A stretch of 64,000 nt of DNA from Cronobacter condimenti 1330 (GCF_001277255.1 NZ_CP012264.1:3844001-3908000), one strand, 5' to 3'; positions 17,371 through 26,270 are shown, counted from the stretch's first letter. The notes: generated from the letters alone by a model not told the origin. Numbers and translations are program-made.

Positions 17371-18666
17371 ATGAAGAAATATGCCCTGGTGGGAACCGGC
17401 GGGCGCGCCGGGATGTATATCGAGGCTATCGGTAAAACTTTCCGCGACAGCGCGCAGATGGTCGCCTTCTGCGACACCAACCAGACCCGCATGCGTTATG
17501 CCAATACCCTGCTGGAAAAGTCAGGTGCGACGGCCGTACCCTGCTTCGCTGCCACGCAGTTTGAAGAGATGATCCGCGAAACACAGCCCGACACGATTAT
17601 CGTCACCACGATGGACAGAACGCACGACGACTATATCGTGCGTGCGCTGCATGCGGGCTGCGATGTCATCACCGAAAAGCCCATGACGATTGATGAATCA
17701 CGCGCGCTGCGTATTCTCGATGCGATTGAAGAAACAGGCCGCCAGGTCCGCGTGACCTTTAACTACCGCTACGCGCCGCACCACAGCAAGGTGCGCGAAT
17801 TGCTGATGAACGGCACCATCGGCGAGGTGTTTTCGGTACATTTCGAATGGCTGCTGAATACCGAACACGGTGCAGACTACTTCCGCCGCTGGCACCGCGA
17901 GAAACGCAACAGCGGCGGCCTGCTGGTACATAAATCAACGCACCATTTTGACCTCATGAACTTCTGGCTTGGCAGCTATCCGGAGCGCGTATACGCCGAA
18001 GGGGCGCTGCGTTTTTATGGTCGTGAAAACGCCGAAAAGCGCGGTGTCTCGCAGTTCTATCCGCGCGCCCACGGTTACGCGGCATCGAAGGACGATCCTT
18101 TCGCGTTGCAGATGGAAGAAAGCGCACAGCTTAAGGCGCTCTATCTGGATGCCGAACATGAGGACAATTACTTTCGCGATCAAAGCGTGTTCAGCGACGG
18201 CATTACCATTGAGGATACGCTGTCAGTCCTGGTGAAATACCAGAATCAGACGCAACTCACCTATTCGCTGAACGCCTATCTGCCGCAGGAAGGGCTAAAC
18301 GTGGTGTTTAACGGCAGTCGCGGGCGGCTTGAGATGAAGCTGGTGGAGAATTCTTACGTCAACGGCGGCGGGCTTCGCGACGCCGAAGGGAGCCTCGATC
18401 GCTGCGATATCACGGTTTACCCGATGTTCGCCGCACCGTGGAAAGCGGATTTTACGCTGGGTGAAGGCGGCCACGGCGGCGGTGACAACGCGATGCTTGC
18501 CGATCTTTTCGGCGAGCCGGGCGACGATCCGCTGCAACGCGCCGCCGATCACCGCGCGGGCGCGATGTCTATTCTGACGGGGATTGCAGGGAATATGTCG
18601 ATGCAGCAGCAGCGGCCGGTCAACTTTAAAGAGTTCGAACTGGTACGACGGCTCAAGGGCCAGTAA
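17371..18666 (+). CDS. Gfo/Idh/MocA family oxidoreductase
   Basis: This 431-residue protein has an N-terminal Rossmann dinucleotide-binding motif (ALVGTGGRAGMY). It carries the family EKPMT motif with the conserved Lys, then RVTFNYRYAPHH and the mixed-sheet C-terminal domain. Members oxidise or reduce sugars, inositols or related polyols with NAD(P). LLVHKSTHHFDLMNF fits the active-site His region. The substrate is not deducible. The ATG at 17371 is chosen because the Rossmann fold then starts at residue 2 and AGAGGA precedes it. The gene stands alone between two terminators, with no sugar transporter beside it. I recall no counterpart at this place in E. coli K-12. Confidence 0.88.
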   Translation: MKKYALVGTGGRAGMYIEAIGKTFRDSAQMVAFCDTNQTRMRYANTLLEKSGATAVPCFAATQFEEMIRETQPDTIIVTTMDRTHDDYIVRALHAGCDVITEKPMTIDESRALRILDAIEETGRQVRVTFNYRYAPHHSKVRELLMNGTIGEVFSVHFEWLLNTEHGADYFRRWHREKRNSGGLLVHKSTHHFDLMNFWLGSYPERVYAEGALRFYGRENAEKRGVSQFYPRAHGYAASKDDPFALQMEESAQLKALYLDAEHEDNYFRDQSVFSDGITIEDTLSVLVKYQNQTQLTYSLNAYLPQEGLNVVFNGSRGRLEMKLVENSYVNGGGLRDAEGSLDRCDITVYPMFAAPWKADFTLGEGGHGGGDNAMLADLFGEPGDDPLQRAADHRAGAMSILTGIAGNMSMQQQRPVNFKEFELVRRLKGQ

Positions 18667-18694
18667 AAAAACCGCCGGGCTGGCCCGGCGGTTT
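18665..18694. terminator. Bidirectional terminator between convergent genes
   Basis: The stem AAACCGCCGGGC / GCCCGGCGGTTT, flanked by A and T residues, lies between the ends of the oxidoreductase gene and yjcE and should serve both. Confidence 0.85.
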
Positions 18695-18697
18695 CGG

Positions 18698-20344
18698 TTA
18701 TTTACGCTCCATCAACACCGCTTCAAGCAAGTCCATGTCGTGCAGCATTTTCTGCAGCGTCTCGTTGCTGATTTGCCGCGTGGCGCGCAGATGGTAAAGC
18801 TCGGCGCGTTCGGCACGCAGCGCGGTCAGACGGAAACGGCGCTCAAGGTTTTCTTCAAGCTCGCTGTTTTCCACATCGTTGCGCCCGTCGGCGCGGCGGC
18901 GCAGATTCCCGATGATGCGTGCGGAAACCTCCCGCAGAAGCTCGTCGTCAATATTCTCTTCGGTATTGGCGGCCAGCCGCTCCTCCATTTTTTGGATCGC
19001 CGTGATAGCCACTTCAGCCGTCACCGAGCGCGCCATCCGTTCTTCTTTATGCCCAAGGCCGTGGTCTGGCGTTTCAACCTGTTGCAGCAGAATCGGCAGC
19101 AAAATCACCCCGACAAACAGCGAGAAGAGAATGACGCCAGCGGCCAGGAACACCAGCTCGTAGCGCGCCGGGAACGGGGAGCCGTTTGGCAATAGCAGAG
19201 GAATCGAGAGCACACCGGCGAGGGTAATTGCCCCGCGCACCCCGGCGAACGCCGCGACCAGCAACTCACGAGTGGAATACGCGCCAAAGGTGAGCGGTTT
19301 CTTCTTAAGAAAACGCAGGCTAAAGCGCTTCATGATCCAAAGCCACAAGAAACGCACGCCAATCAACGCCGCGTAGATCAGGACGATATCCATGAACAGC
19401 ATCCAGGTTTCTACGTTCGGGTCCAGTTCGGCGGCGGCAAGCGACGTTTCCATAATGCCTGGCAACTGCAGGCCGAGCATCAGGAAGACCATGCCGTTAA
19501 ACACGAATTCCAGCATCGACCAGACGCTGTTGGCGCGAAGTCGCATCGCAAGCGGCGCAGTGCGCATGACGCCAGAGCGGGTAATGGTCATCCCGGCGGC
19601 GACAGCGGCCAGAATGCCGGAGAAACCGATATGTTCGGCAATCAGATAAGAGGCGAACGGCAGGAGGAAGAGCAGGACAATCTGCGTGGCGGGTTCATCA
19701 CCGCCCCAGCGGCTTAACAGGCGCAGCGAACGGCCATACAGCCAGCTTACCGCGATACCGGCGAGCAGACCGCCAATCGCAACTTTTAAAAACTCCAGCG
19801 ACGCGCCGCCGACGGTAAAGACCATCGTCCCCATCGCGACCGCCACGGCGAACTTCAGCGACACCAGGCCTGAGGCGTCGTTCATCAACGCTTCGCCCTG
19901 CAAAATCCCCATGATTTTTTTCGGGATGCGGCCTTCGCCGACAATGCCCGAAAGCGCCACGGCATCGGTCGGCGACAGCACCGCCGCGAGCGCGAATGCC
20001 GGGATCAGCGGAATGCCCGGCACCAGCCAGTAGATAAGAAAACCGATACCGACAACGGTGATGACCACCAGCGCCAGGGCGAGGCCGATAATTTCACGCC
20101 CATGATCGAGAAATTCGCGGGTCGGGGTTTTCCAGCCGTCGGCAAACAGCAGCGGCGGAATAAAGAGCACCAGGAAGAGTTCCGGGTTGAAGTCAACGTG
20201 CAGGCCGAACGTCGGCCAGGCGAGTAGCGCCCCGATGGCTATCTGCATCAGCGGCAGCGGGATCTGGAATGGCAGCATACGGGTCGCAACCCCCGAGAGC
20301 GATACCATGAGGGTCATGATGAGTATGGTAAAGAAAATTTCCAT
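18698..20344 (-). CDS. yjcE: Sodium/proton antiporter YjcE (CPA1 family)
   Basis: This 548-residue protein matches E. coli YjcE (549 residues). It is a monovalent cation:proton antiporter of the NhaP/CPA1 type. About twelve membrane segments occupy residues 1-410. The ion-binding ND motif lies in LQGEALMNDASGLVSLK, and SPTDAVALSGI is also conserved. A cytosolic C-terminal tail of about 130 charged residues follows. The ATG at 20344 (MEIFFTIL) agrees with the E. coli protein, although the AAGGAG upstream is rather far (13 bases). An in-frame extension to 20386 is possible but has no family support. Confidence 0.94.
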   Translation of the reverse strand: MEIFFTILIMTLMVSLSGVATRMLPFQIPLPLMQIAIGALLAWPTFGLHVDFNPELFLVLFIPPLLFADGWKTPTREFLDHGREIIGLALALVVITVVGIGFLIYWLVPGIPLIPAFALAAVLSPTDAVALSGIVGEGRIPKKIMGILQGEALMNDASGLVSLKFAVAVAMGTMVFTVGGASLEFLKVAIGGLLAGIAVSWLYGRSLRLLSRWGGDEPATQIVLLFLLPFASYLIAEHIGFSGILAAVAAGMTITRSGVMRTAPLAMRLRANSVWSMLEFVFNGMVFLMLGLQLPGIMETSLAAAELDPNVETWMLFMDIVLIYAALIGVRFLWLWIMKRFSLRFLKKKPLTFGAYSTRELLVAAFAGVRGAITLAGVLSIPLLLPNGSPFPARYELVFLAAGVILFSLFVGVILLPILLQQVETPDHGLGHKEERMARSVTAEVAITAIQKMEERLAANTEENIDDELLREVSARIIGNLRRRADGRNDVENSELEENLERRFRLTALRAERAELYHLRATRQISNETLQKMLHDMDLLEAVLMERK

Positions 20345-20482
20345 GCGGTCTGTGCGGCTCCTTGTTAGCGGTGATGAAAGACTCACCCCTGATAATAGAA
20401 CATTGCCGCGCCGGAAAAGGAATCAGGTTGTGCCCTGAAGGCAGGAAAAGGCGGGCCGTAGCCCGCCTTGTTAAAGAACGGT

Positions 20483-21832
20483 TTAGATTGCCCAGCCGCC
20501 CGCGTAGAACGCGACCAGCGCAATGGCGATAACGACGGTGCCGATATTGAGCTTGCGGAACTCGCCGGAGACGATGCGGCCAATGACCAGCGATGCGAAA
20601 CCTATCATGATGCCGGTAACAATGTTGCAGGTCAGGACGATAAATACGGCGGTGATAAGGCCCGCCATTGCGTCAACGAAATCCGCGAAATCGATTTTCG
20701 CCACATTGCTGAGCATCAGCAGACCGACATACATCAGTGCCGGTGCCGTCGCGTAGGCCGGAACCAGATAAGAGAGCGGCGAGAGGAACAGGATAAGCAG
20801 GAACAGCACGCCGACGGTGATGGCGGTCAGGCCGGTTTTGCCGCCCGCCGCGGTCCCCGCTGCGGATTCGATATAGACCGCGGCCGGTGCTGCCCCCACC
20901 AGGCCCGAGAAGACGCTGGAGAGCGAGTCGGTGGTCAGCGCCTTGCCGCCATCGATAATCTGGCCGTCTTTATCCAGCAAATTCGCCTGGCCTGCGACCG
21001 CGCGAATAGTGCCGGTGGCGTCAAATACGGCGGTCATCACCAGCGCCAGCACGCTTGGGATCACCACCGGGTCGAGCGCGCCCATAATATCCAGGCTGCC
21101 AATCAGCGAATTTCCGTTCTCATCACTCAACGACGGCATGGCGAACAGGCCGGTAAATTTCACCGACGGGTCGAAAATCAGGCCGACGATTGAAATGCCG
21201 ATGATAGTCAGCAGAATACCGCCCGGCACTTTGAGTTTTTCAAGGCCGATAATCACCGCAAGGCCAATCAGCGACATGATAACCGGGAAGCTCGCAAAAT
21301 GGCCGAGCGCGACAGGCAGACCATCAAGCGGGTTCTTAATGACCAGCCCTACGCCGTTTGCCGCGATAAGCAGCAGGAACAGCCCGATGCCGATGCCGGT
21401 GCCGTGCGCGACGCCCTGCGGCAGGTTACGCAGGATCCAGCTGCGAATACCGGTGGCGGAAATCACGGTGAACAACACCCCCATCAGGAACACGGCGCCT
21501 AACGCGACCGGAACGCTGATGTGCTGGCCTAGCACCAGACTAAACGCGGTAAAGGCCGTCAGCGAGATGGCGCAGCCGATAGCAAGCGGCAGATTCGCCC
21601 ACAGCCCCATCACGACAGAGCCAATACCTGCAACCAGGCAGGTGGCGACAAACACGGCAGCCGGTGGAAAGCCCGCTTTGCCGAGCATGCCCGGCACGAC
21701 AATAACCGAGTAAACCATCGCCAGAAACGTAGTGAGACCCGCGACAATTTCCTGGCGGACATTGCTGCCGCGTGCGGAAATTTTAAAGAAGGCGTCGAGT
21801 GAACCGCCATTACGCGCAGAAGGCGTAGACAT
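20483..21832 (-). CDS. ghxP: Guanine/hypoxanthine permease GhxP
   Basis: This 449-residue protein is a purine:proton symporter of the AzgA subgroup of the NCS2 family, matching E. coli GhxP (YjcD). Hallmarks are QEIVAGLTTFLAMVYSVIV near the N-terminus, the DATGTIRAV segment and TGLTAITVGVLFLL. It should form about 14 membrane spans and import guanine and hypoxanthine for salvage. A PurR-like box lies about 120 bases upstream, which fits purine repression. An AGGGGA site precedes the start. Confidence 0.95.
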   Translation of the reverse strand: MSTPSARNGGSLDAFFKISARGSNVRQEIVAGLTTFLAMVYSVIVVPGMLGKAGFPPAAVFVATCLVAGIGSVVMGLWANLPLAIGCAISLTAFTAFSLVLGQHISVPVALGAVFLMGVLFTVISATGIRSWILRNLPQGVAHGTGIGIGLFLLLIAANGVGLVIKNPLDGLPVALGHFASFPVIMSLIGLAVIIGLEKLKVPGGILLTIIGISIVGLIFDPSVKFTGLFAMPSLSDENGNSLIGSLDIMGALDPVVIPSVLALVMTAVFDATGTIRAVAGQANLLDKDGQIIDGGKALTTDSLSSVFSGLVGAAPAAVYIESAAGTAAGGKTGLTAITVGVLFLLILFLSPLSYLVPAYATAPALMYVGLLMLSNVAKIDFADFVDAMAGLITAVFIVLTCNIVTGIMIGFASLVIGRIVSGEFRKLNIGTVVIAIALVAFYAGGWAI

Positions 21833-21891
21833 AATGAGACATCCCCTGAAAGTGAGTTTTTAAAGCTCGCGCGTGGCAAACAACCCGCTGC

Positions 21892-21960
21892 GGATCAAAC
21901 GTTAACTCCCTGCGTTCTGTTTGTGGTTTTGAAGGTGCCACAAAAAGCAAACGTTTAACT
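21892..21960 (-). promoter_or_regulatory. PurR-like operators upstream of ghxP
   Basis: The best site, AAGCAAACGTTTAACT at 21945-21960, agrees well with the PurR consensus (ANGCAAACGTTTNCNT). A second partial site, GATCAAACGTTAACTC, lies at 21892-21907. A third GCAAACG half-site is at 21990. This fits known purine repression of ghxP in E. coli. Confidence 0.7.
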
Positions 21961-22110
21961 CCACGCGCAAAAAACAGCAAAATTTTAAGGCAAACGATTA
22001 TCCAGCCTTCGGATGGGGATTTTCAACTGAACTTTGCGCCTTTTGCCAAAAAGATATCCTGGCTGATGAATAATTCAGCGCAGGCTGCGCAAACGATATC
22101 GTTGATGCGC

Positions 22111-22135
22111 AAAAATAAGGCCTTCAGTGAAGGCC
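22111..22135 (-). terminator. Terminator of the glutathione S-transferase gene
   Basis: The stem GGCCTTCA / TGAAGGCC has a one-base centre. In the leftward direction it is followed by TTATTTTT. It sits immediately after the stop of the transferase gene. Confidence 0.8.
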
Positions 22136-22143
22136 CGGGAGGA

Positions 22144-22812
22144 TTAGCCGCCAGGAATTTCCAGCGGCCCGCCCTTTTCAATCGCGCGTTGCCAGGCAGG
22201 GCGTGCCTGTAGATTATTAAGCCATGCGCGCAGCTGGCGGAACTCGCCAGCATCGCTGCGCGCCAGCAGAGCGATAACCGGAAAGCTCATCTGGATATCC
22301 GCCATGCTAAAGCTCTGCCCGGCGAACCACGGATGCAGCGTCAGGTGATCTTCCATAAAGCGCGTATGCGTCGCCAGTTGCTTATTGAGCCAGGCTTTCT
22401 GGATGCCCTGCCCCAGCGCCTTGCCGATTGTGCGAAACCCAAGCGGTACCGGTTTTTTACCAAGGCTGCTGAATACCAGTTTCATCATCAGCAATGGCAT
22501 CAGAGAGCCTTCGGCATAATGCAGCCAGATGCGGTACTGCATTTTCTCTTCGTCGCTTTGCGGCTTCAGGCGCTGCTCGGTGTCATACGTCTCCTGGAGA
22601 TATTCCAGAATCGCGCCGGACTCGATAATTTTCTGTCCTTTATCTTCCACTACCGGCGATTTGCCGAGCGGATGCACCTTTTTGAGCGCAGGCGGCGCAA
22701 GCATGGTGGGCTCGCGCTGATAACGCACCAGTTCGTACGGAAGACCAAGTTCTTCCAGCGCAAAAAGAATGCGCTGCGAGCGGGAATTATTCAGGTGATG
22801 GACCGTCAGCAT
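22144..22812 (-). CDS. Glutathione S-transferase family protein
   Basis: This 222-residue protein has the GST fold: an N-terminal thioredoxin-like domain beginning MLTVHHLNNSRSQRILFALE, with a Ser-Arg-Ser in the active-site loop. The cis-proline region is in GKSPVVEDKGQKIIESGAIL, where E-S contacts glutathione. The helical C-terminal domain contains FAGQSFSMADIQMSFP. It probably conjugates or reduces electrophiles with glutathione. It lies next to soxR, so an accessory role in oxidative stress is plausible but not shown. I recall a similar gene beside soxR in other enterobacteria, though not in E. coli K-12. The start lies close after an AAGGAAA site. Confidence 0.9.
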   Translation of the reverse strand: MLTVHHLNNSRSQRILFALEELGLPYELVRYQREPTMLAPPALKKVHPLGKSPVVEDKGQKIIESGAILEYLQETYDTEQRLKPQSDEEKMQYRIWLHYAEGSLMPLLMMKLVFSSLGKKPVPLGFRTIGKALGQGIQKAWLNKQLATHTRFMEDHLTLHPWFAGQSFSMADIQMSFPVIALLARSDAGEFRQLRAWLNNLQARPAWQRAIEKGGPLEIPGG

Positions 22813-22889
22813 GGCATTTTCCTTTCGTTTTTCATTGCATTAACTATAGAAAATCCATCGCCTGCGCACAGAATTTGTTTACGCGTCGT

Positions 22890-23348
22890 TTATTCGTCTT
22901 CCAGCAAGCGTGCTCCACTGCCCTGCGCGCCAAGCCGGTCTTCGGGGTTACGCAGCGGACAATCGCGGTGCGACAGGCAGCCGCAGCCGATGCAGCCGTC
23001 GAGATCGTCGCGCAGCGCGGTGAGCGTTTTGATGCGTCGGTCCAGCTCTTCGCGCCACTGAGTGGAAAGCTGCTTCCACGCCTTCGGGCTTAAGTTATGA
23101 CCTTCCGGCAATACGCCAATCGCCTCGCCAATGGTCGCCAGCGGAATACCGATGCGTTGGGCGATTTTAATAATTGCCACCTGCCGCAGCACGTCGCGCC
23201 GGTAGCGCCGCTGGTTACCGCTGTTACGGGTGCTTTTGATCAACCCTTTGGTTTCATAAAAATGCAGCGCGGAGACCGCAACGCCGCTGCGCTTTGCCAC
23301 TTCGCCCGGCGTCAGCAGGGATTTGATTCTGGGTGCTTTCTTTTCCAT
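22890..23348 (-). CDS. soxR: Redox-sensing activator SoxR
   Basis: This 152-residue regulator of the MerR family senses redox-cycling compounds through a [2Fe-2S] cluster and turns on soxS. The helix-turn-helix is near residues 13-32 (TPGEVAKRSGVAVSALHFYE). The coiled-coil dimer helix follows, and the four cluster ligands are Cys119, Cys122, Cys124 and Cys130. All four are present in the exact family spacing. It is divergent from soxS with the shared operator between them. Confidence 0.98.
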   Translation of the reverse strand: MEKKAPRIKSLLTPGEVAKRSGVAVSALHFYETKGLIKSTRNSGNQRRYRRDVLRQVAIIKIAQRIGIPLATIGEAIGVLPEGHNLSPKAWKQLSTQWREELDRRIKTLTALRDDLDGCIGCGCLSHRDCPLRNPEDRLGAQGSGARLLEDE

Positions 23349-23355
23349 CAGGGGC

Positions 23356-23386
23356 TTTACCTCAAGTTAACTTGAGGAATTATACT
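23356..23386 (+). promoter_or_regulatory. SoxR operator and soxS promoter
   Basis: The perfect 18-base palindrome CCTCAAGTTAACTTGAGG (23360-23377) lies between a TTTACC -35 and a TATACT -10. They are 19 bases apart, the overlong spacer typical of promoters that SoxR untwists. It also overlaps the soxR promoter region, allowing autocontrol. Confidence 0.95.
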
Positions 23387-23434
23387 CGCCGACCAGAAGA
23401 ACGGCTAACCCATAACTGAGGAAGAGGACGGCTT

Positions 23435-23758
23435 ATGTCACATCAGGAAATTATCCACGCATTAACGGAATGGATTGATGAGCATATTGACCAGCCACTG
23501 AACATTGACGTGGTGGCAAAGAAGTCGGGCTATTCGAAATGGTATTTACAGCGGATGTTTCGCACCGTGATGCATCAGACGCTCGGTGAGTATATTCGCA
23601 AGCGTCGTCTGCTGCTGGCGGCGCAGGAGCTGCGCACGACCCGGCGGCCGATTTTTGATATTGCGATGGATTATGGATATGTGTCGCAGCAGACCTTCTC
23701 GCGGATTTTCCGCCGCCAGTTCGACCGCACGCCGAGCGATTATCGTCAGAGCGCCTGA
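23435..23758 (+). CDS. soxS: Superoxide response activator SoxS
   Basis: This 107-residue AraC/XylS protein consists only of the DNA-binding domain with two helix-turn-helix motifs. SGYSKWYLQRMFRTVMHQTLGEYIR spans the first recognition helix and linker, and GYVSQQTFSRIFRRQFDRTPSDYR spans the second. It activates the superoxide and multidrug stress regulon. GAGGA precedes the start. Its last 13 bases overlap the convergent pdeC end. Confidence 0.98.
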   Translation: MSHQEIIHALTEWIDEHIDQPLNIDVVAKKSGYSKWYLQRMFRTVMHQTLGEYIRKRRLLLAAQELRTTRRPIFDIAMDYGYVSQQTFSRIFRRQFDRTPSDYRQSA

Positions 23759-25353
23759 CGATTGATGGCGCAGTTCTGCCAGCCCGGCGTGGCCCGGGCG
23801 TCATCCTGTTGCAGCCAGGCAACAAATTCCTGGCGCGGCAGCGCTTTTGAGAAATGCCAGCCCTGACAATATTGCACGCCGCGTTTGAGCAGCCAGCTTA
23901 CCTGTTCGGCGGTTTCCACACCTTCGGCGATGATTTTCAGCCGCAAGCTTTGGGCCATATCGATAATATGCTCCGCAATCAAATGACTGGTACTGTTAGT
24001 CGTGAGCGTATCAATAAACGATTTATCGATTTTCAGAATATCGACGTTCAGCGAATAGAGATTGTGAAGATTGGAATATCCCGTGCCGAAGTCATCAATG
24101 GCAATCTCAAAGCCCGACTGACGAAACGCCTGAATAACCGGCGTGGTGCGCGGCACGTCAATAAACCCCCGTTCCGTCACTTCAATCTTGATTTGCTGTG
24201 CCCGCACGCCGTGCTGACTATTTTTGCTTTCAATTAATGCAATCAGGCGCGAAGAATGGAAATCCGAGGCAGACAGGTTGATAGAGATATAAATTTGCGG
24301 ATGGGTCGCCAGGAAATGCCCCAGGTCGTTAAATAACTCTTCTACCACATAATCAGTCACCTGCGCGATCATCCCTGCCTTTTCCGCGAGCGGAATAAAC
24401 TCCGCCGGACTCATGACCTGACCGTTATACCCCGGCCAGCGCAATAACGCCTCGGCCCCCACACACATACCGTGTTTAATATCCATAATGGGCTGGTAGT
24501 GCAGGCGCAGCAGGCGCTTTTGCAGCGCGCGTTGAAGCTGACGGCATGGCGAGTTAAAGCGGTTACGGGTGCGGGTGCCGATAAAGACGAGAAAGCCGCC
24601 CATGATCAATCCAAGCGGCAACAGGTAAGACATCTGGCGCCGCCAGGCCTGCCAGAACCAGGTATCAGATGTCGAGACGACAATCGCGATCGGACGCTTG
24701 CCGGACTGCACAATCGACCAGAAGCGGCCATCCTTTTGAAAGTCGTTTCGCTGGGAACGCGTTAACGGCGCAAGCGTAGTGGCGTCAGCTTTTTCACTTA
24801 AAGAAAAAAACGCTTTCGTGGCGGTGTCATAGACGCCATACATCAGTGAAAGATCGCTTGATAATATTTCGCTAAAGGACAGCGGGTTAACCACCGCAAC
24901 GTAATTACCTTTGCGTAAATAAATCATTTTATGGCCGGAATAAAACGGTGTATCGCGGTAATAATATATTGCGACATCCGGCGCGCGCGTATAGTTAGCC
25001 GGAGAGAGAATAAAAGGCTGGTCAAACAGGGGGGAGCATAATAATTCATCACCCTGCGTGTAAATTAAATCTTCGACATAAATTTGGCCGCGAGAAATAT
25101 CCAGCATATTGCGTTGATGAGCTGGCGAGCATATTTCGCCCTGATATCTTTCGGCTTCGTTACGGGCTTTATCGACATGGCTTAACACCAGCTCGGTACG
25201 ATTGAGTACCAGCTGTGCAAAGGTATCCAGATGCGCACGCGTCTCTTTGACAGCCCGCTGATGGGCAAGCCAAAGCGCAAGCATCACAGGCAGTAAGACC
25301 ACCATGATTATGCCTGAGATTCGCAACGCCTGACGTCGTGCCCTGAAATTCAT
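23746..25353 (-). CDS. pdeC: Cyclic-di-GMP phosphodiesterase PdeC (YjcC)
   Basis: This 535-residue inner-membrane enzyme hydrolyses c-di-GMP. It has an N-terminal membrane helix (about residues 12-28). The periplasmic CSS-type sensing domain carries cysteines in ICSP and LLCSP, which in E. coli form a redox-sensitive disulfide. A second membrane helix follows at about 240-258. The cytosolic EAL domain has intact catalytic motifs: AEALLRW, NLSASDF, VTERGF, IDDFGTGYSN, DILKIDKSFI and AEGVET. It sits beside soxRS as in E. coli and should lower c-di-GMP, favouring motility over biofilm. Confidence 0.96.
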   Translation of the reverse strand: MNFRARRQALRISGIIMVVLLPVMLALWLAHQRAVKETRAHLDTFAQLVLNRTELVLSHVDKARNEAERYQGEICSPAHQRNMLDISRGQIYVEDLIYTQGDELLCSPLFDQPFILSPANYTRAPDVAIYYYRDTPFYSGHKMIYLRKGNYVAVVNPLSFSEILSSDLSLMYGVYDTATKAFFSLSEKADATTLAPLTRSQRNDFQKDGRFWSIVQSGKRPIAIVVSTSDTWFWQAWRRQMSYLLPLGLIMGGFLVFIGTRTRNRFNSPCRQLQRALQKRLLRLHYQPIMDIKHGMCVGAEALLRWPGYNGQVMSPAEFIPLAEKAGMIAQVTDYVVEELFNDLGHFLATHPQIYISINLSASDFHSSRLIALIESKNSQHGVRAQQIKIEVTERGFIDVPRTTPVIQAFRQSGFEIAIDDFGTGYSNLHNLYSLNVDILKIDKSFIDTLTTNSTSHLIAEHIIDMAQSLRLKIIAEGVETAEQVSWLLKRGVQYCQGWHFSKALPRQEFVAWLQQDDARATPGWQNCAINRQAL

Positions 25354-25929
25354 TATTGCCTCATATCCCTGCTTTCTGTGTCACATTTATCGCCTGATGA
25401 GACACATCGCAAACAGGTGTTAACGTTGCATCAATCAGCAGGCATTGGCAATAGCCTTTTCCAGTTATCAGGTCAATATTTCACGCGAAAGATAAAATTT
25501 GCCGTAGGGAAAATAGACAACGGCTATTTAATTTTTCTTAAGTGAAATATTTGTGTTGATGCCGGTGTTAAAAATTCATCAACCGCTTCAGAAAACGATT
25601 TAAGTTAAATTAATCATCGCTGGCGAAAAAATGCGCTCAGCTATTTTTGGTGTCACAATAAAAATGTTTGCGGCCGTAAAAAATGATACCCGTTTTCCCA
25701 CCGTTTCATTCCACGCTACGCCGTTGTCTCTCCAGAGTGCCTTACCTGAGTCTGCATTTTTTTTCAGCGAAACGGCTCTGGCAGACTGGCGAATAAAAGA
25801 ACAAATGTGATACAGTTCACACTTAGTGTGCAAGGTTACATTCTTGCCGTCACGTTAAATTTTAATGCCGCGCTCAGGCCTTCCACTTTCCGGCCACTCG
25901 CGCGGCGGGTCGTTTTGAGGACAGGTTTC
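25354..25929. other. Divergent pdeC-yjcB regulatory region
   Basis: This 576-base region is AT-rich and carries the two promoters and a near-perfect CRP site close to yjcB. A 77-codon minus-strand frame (25600-25833) overlaps the CRP site, has no ribosome site and is not called. Confidence 0.6.
25806..25821 (+). promoter_or_regulatory. Near-perfect CRP site upstream of yjcB
   Basis: TGTGATACAGTTCACA has both conserved half-sites, TGTGA and TCACA, at the exact six-base spacing, preceded by AAA. It lies about 110 bases before the yjcB start, so yjcB is probably under catabolite control. Confidence 0.75.
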
Positions 25930-26208
25930 ATGGCTACGCTTACCGCCAGCATGGTACTGATGCGCTGGCAACTTCTGGGTGCGGTTTTGATGTTTCTTGC
26001 CAGCACGCTCAACATTCAGTTTCGCAAATCGGAATACCAGGCGCTGGCGGTGATCAGCAGCGGGCTGGGTATTGCCGCCTCCTGCGTGTTCGCCACCGGG
26101 CTACTTGGTGTCAGCATCGACTTTCATGGCATCTGGCACAACATGAAAGATGTCATGGTGGAAGTCATGAGCCACACGCCGCCGGAATGGCCGATGGTAG
26201 TGACCTGA
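25930..26208 (+). CDS. yjcB: YjcB family inner-membrane protein
   Basis: This 92-residue protein matches E. coli YjcB (93 residues). It has two or three hydrophobic stretches (LMRWQLLGAVLMFLASTL and ISSGLGIAASCVFATGLL). The C-terminus, TPPEWPMVVT, is like the E. coli TPPQWPMILT. Its function is unknown. The ATG at 25930 is selected because GAGGA lies upstream and the length then fits; a frame start at 25807 lies within the CRP site. Confidence 0.92.
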   Translation: MATLTASMVLMRWQLLGAVLMFLASTLNIQFRKSEYQALAVISSGLGIAASCVFATGLLGVSIDFHGIWHNMKDVMVEVMSHTPPEWPMVVT

Positions 26209-26229
26209 TTCACTCTGCTGCTCTCATTT

Positions 26230-26257
26230 AAGCCCCTGTCTCAGGGGCTTTTTTGTT
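26230..26257 (+). terminator. Terminator after yjcB
   Basis: AAGCCCCTG / CAGGGGCTT with a TCT loop is followed by TTTTTGTTT. It is a strong intrinsic terminator just past yjcB. Confidence 0.88.
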
Positions 26258-26270
26258 TCTATCGCGCCAC

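Noticed and set aside
20468..21193. 241-codon plus-strand frame inside ghxP
   Set aside because: It is antisense to membrane helices and shows biased Arg/Gln/His composition.
22333..23061. 242-codon plus-strand frame across the GST and soxR genes
   Set aside because: It crosses two well-supported genes and an intergenic gap; it is a shadow frame.
25600..25833. 77-codon minus-strand frame upstream of yjcB
   Set aside because: It overlaps the CRP site and the yjcB promoter region and has no ribosome site.
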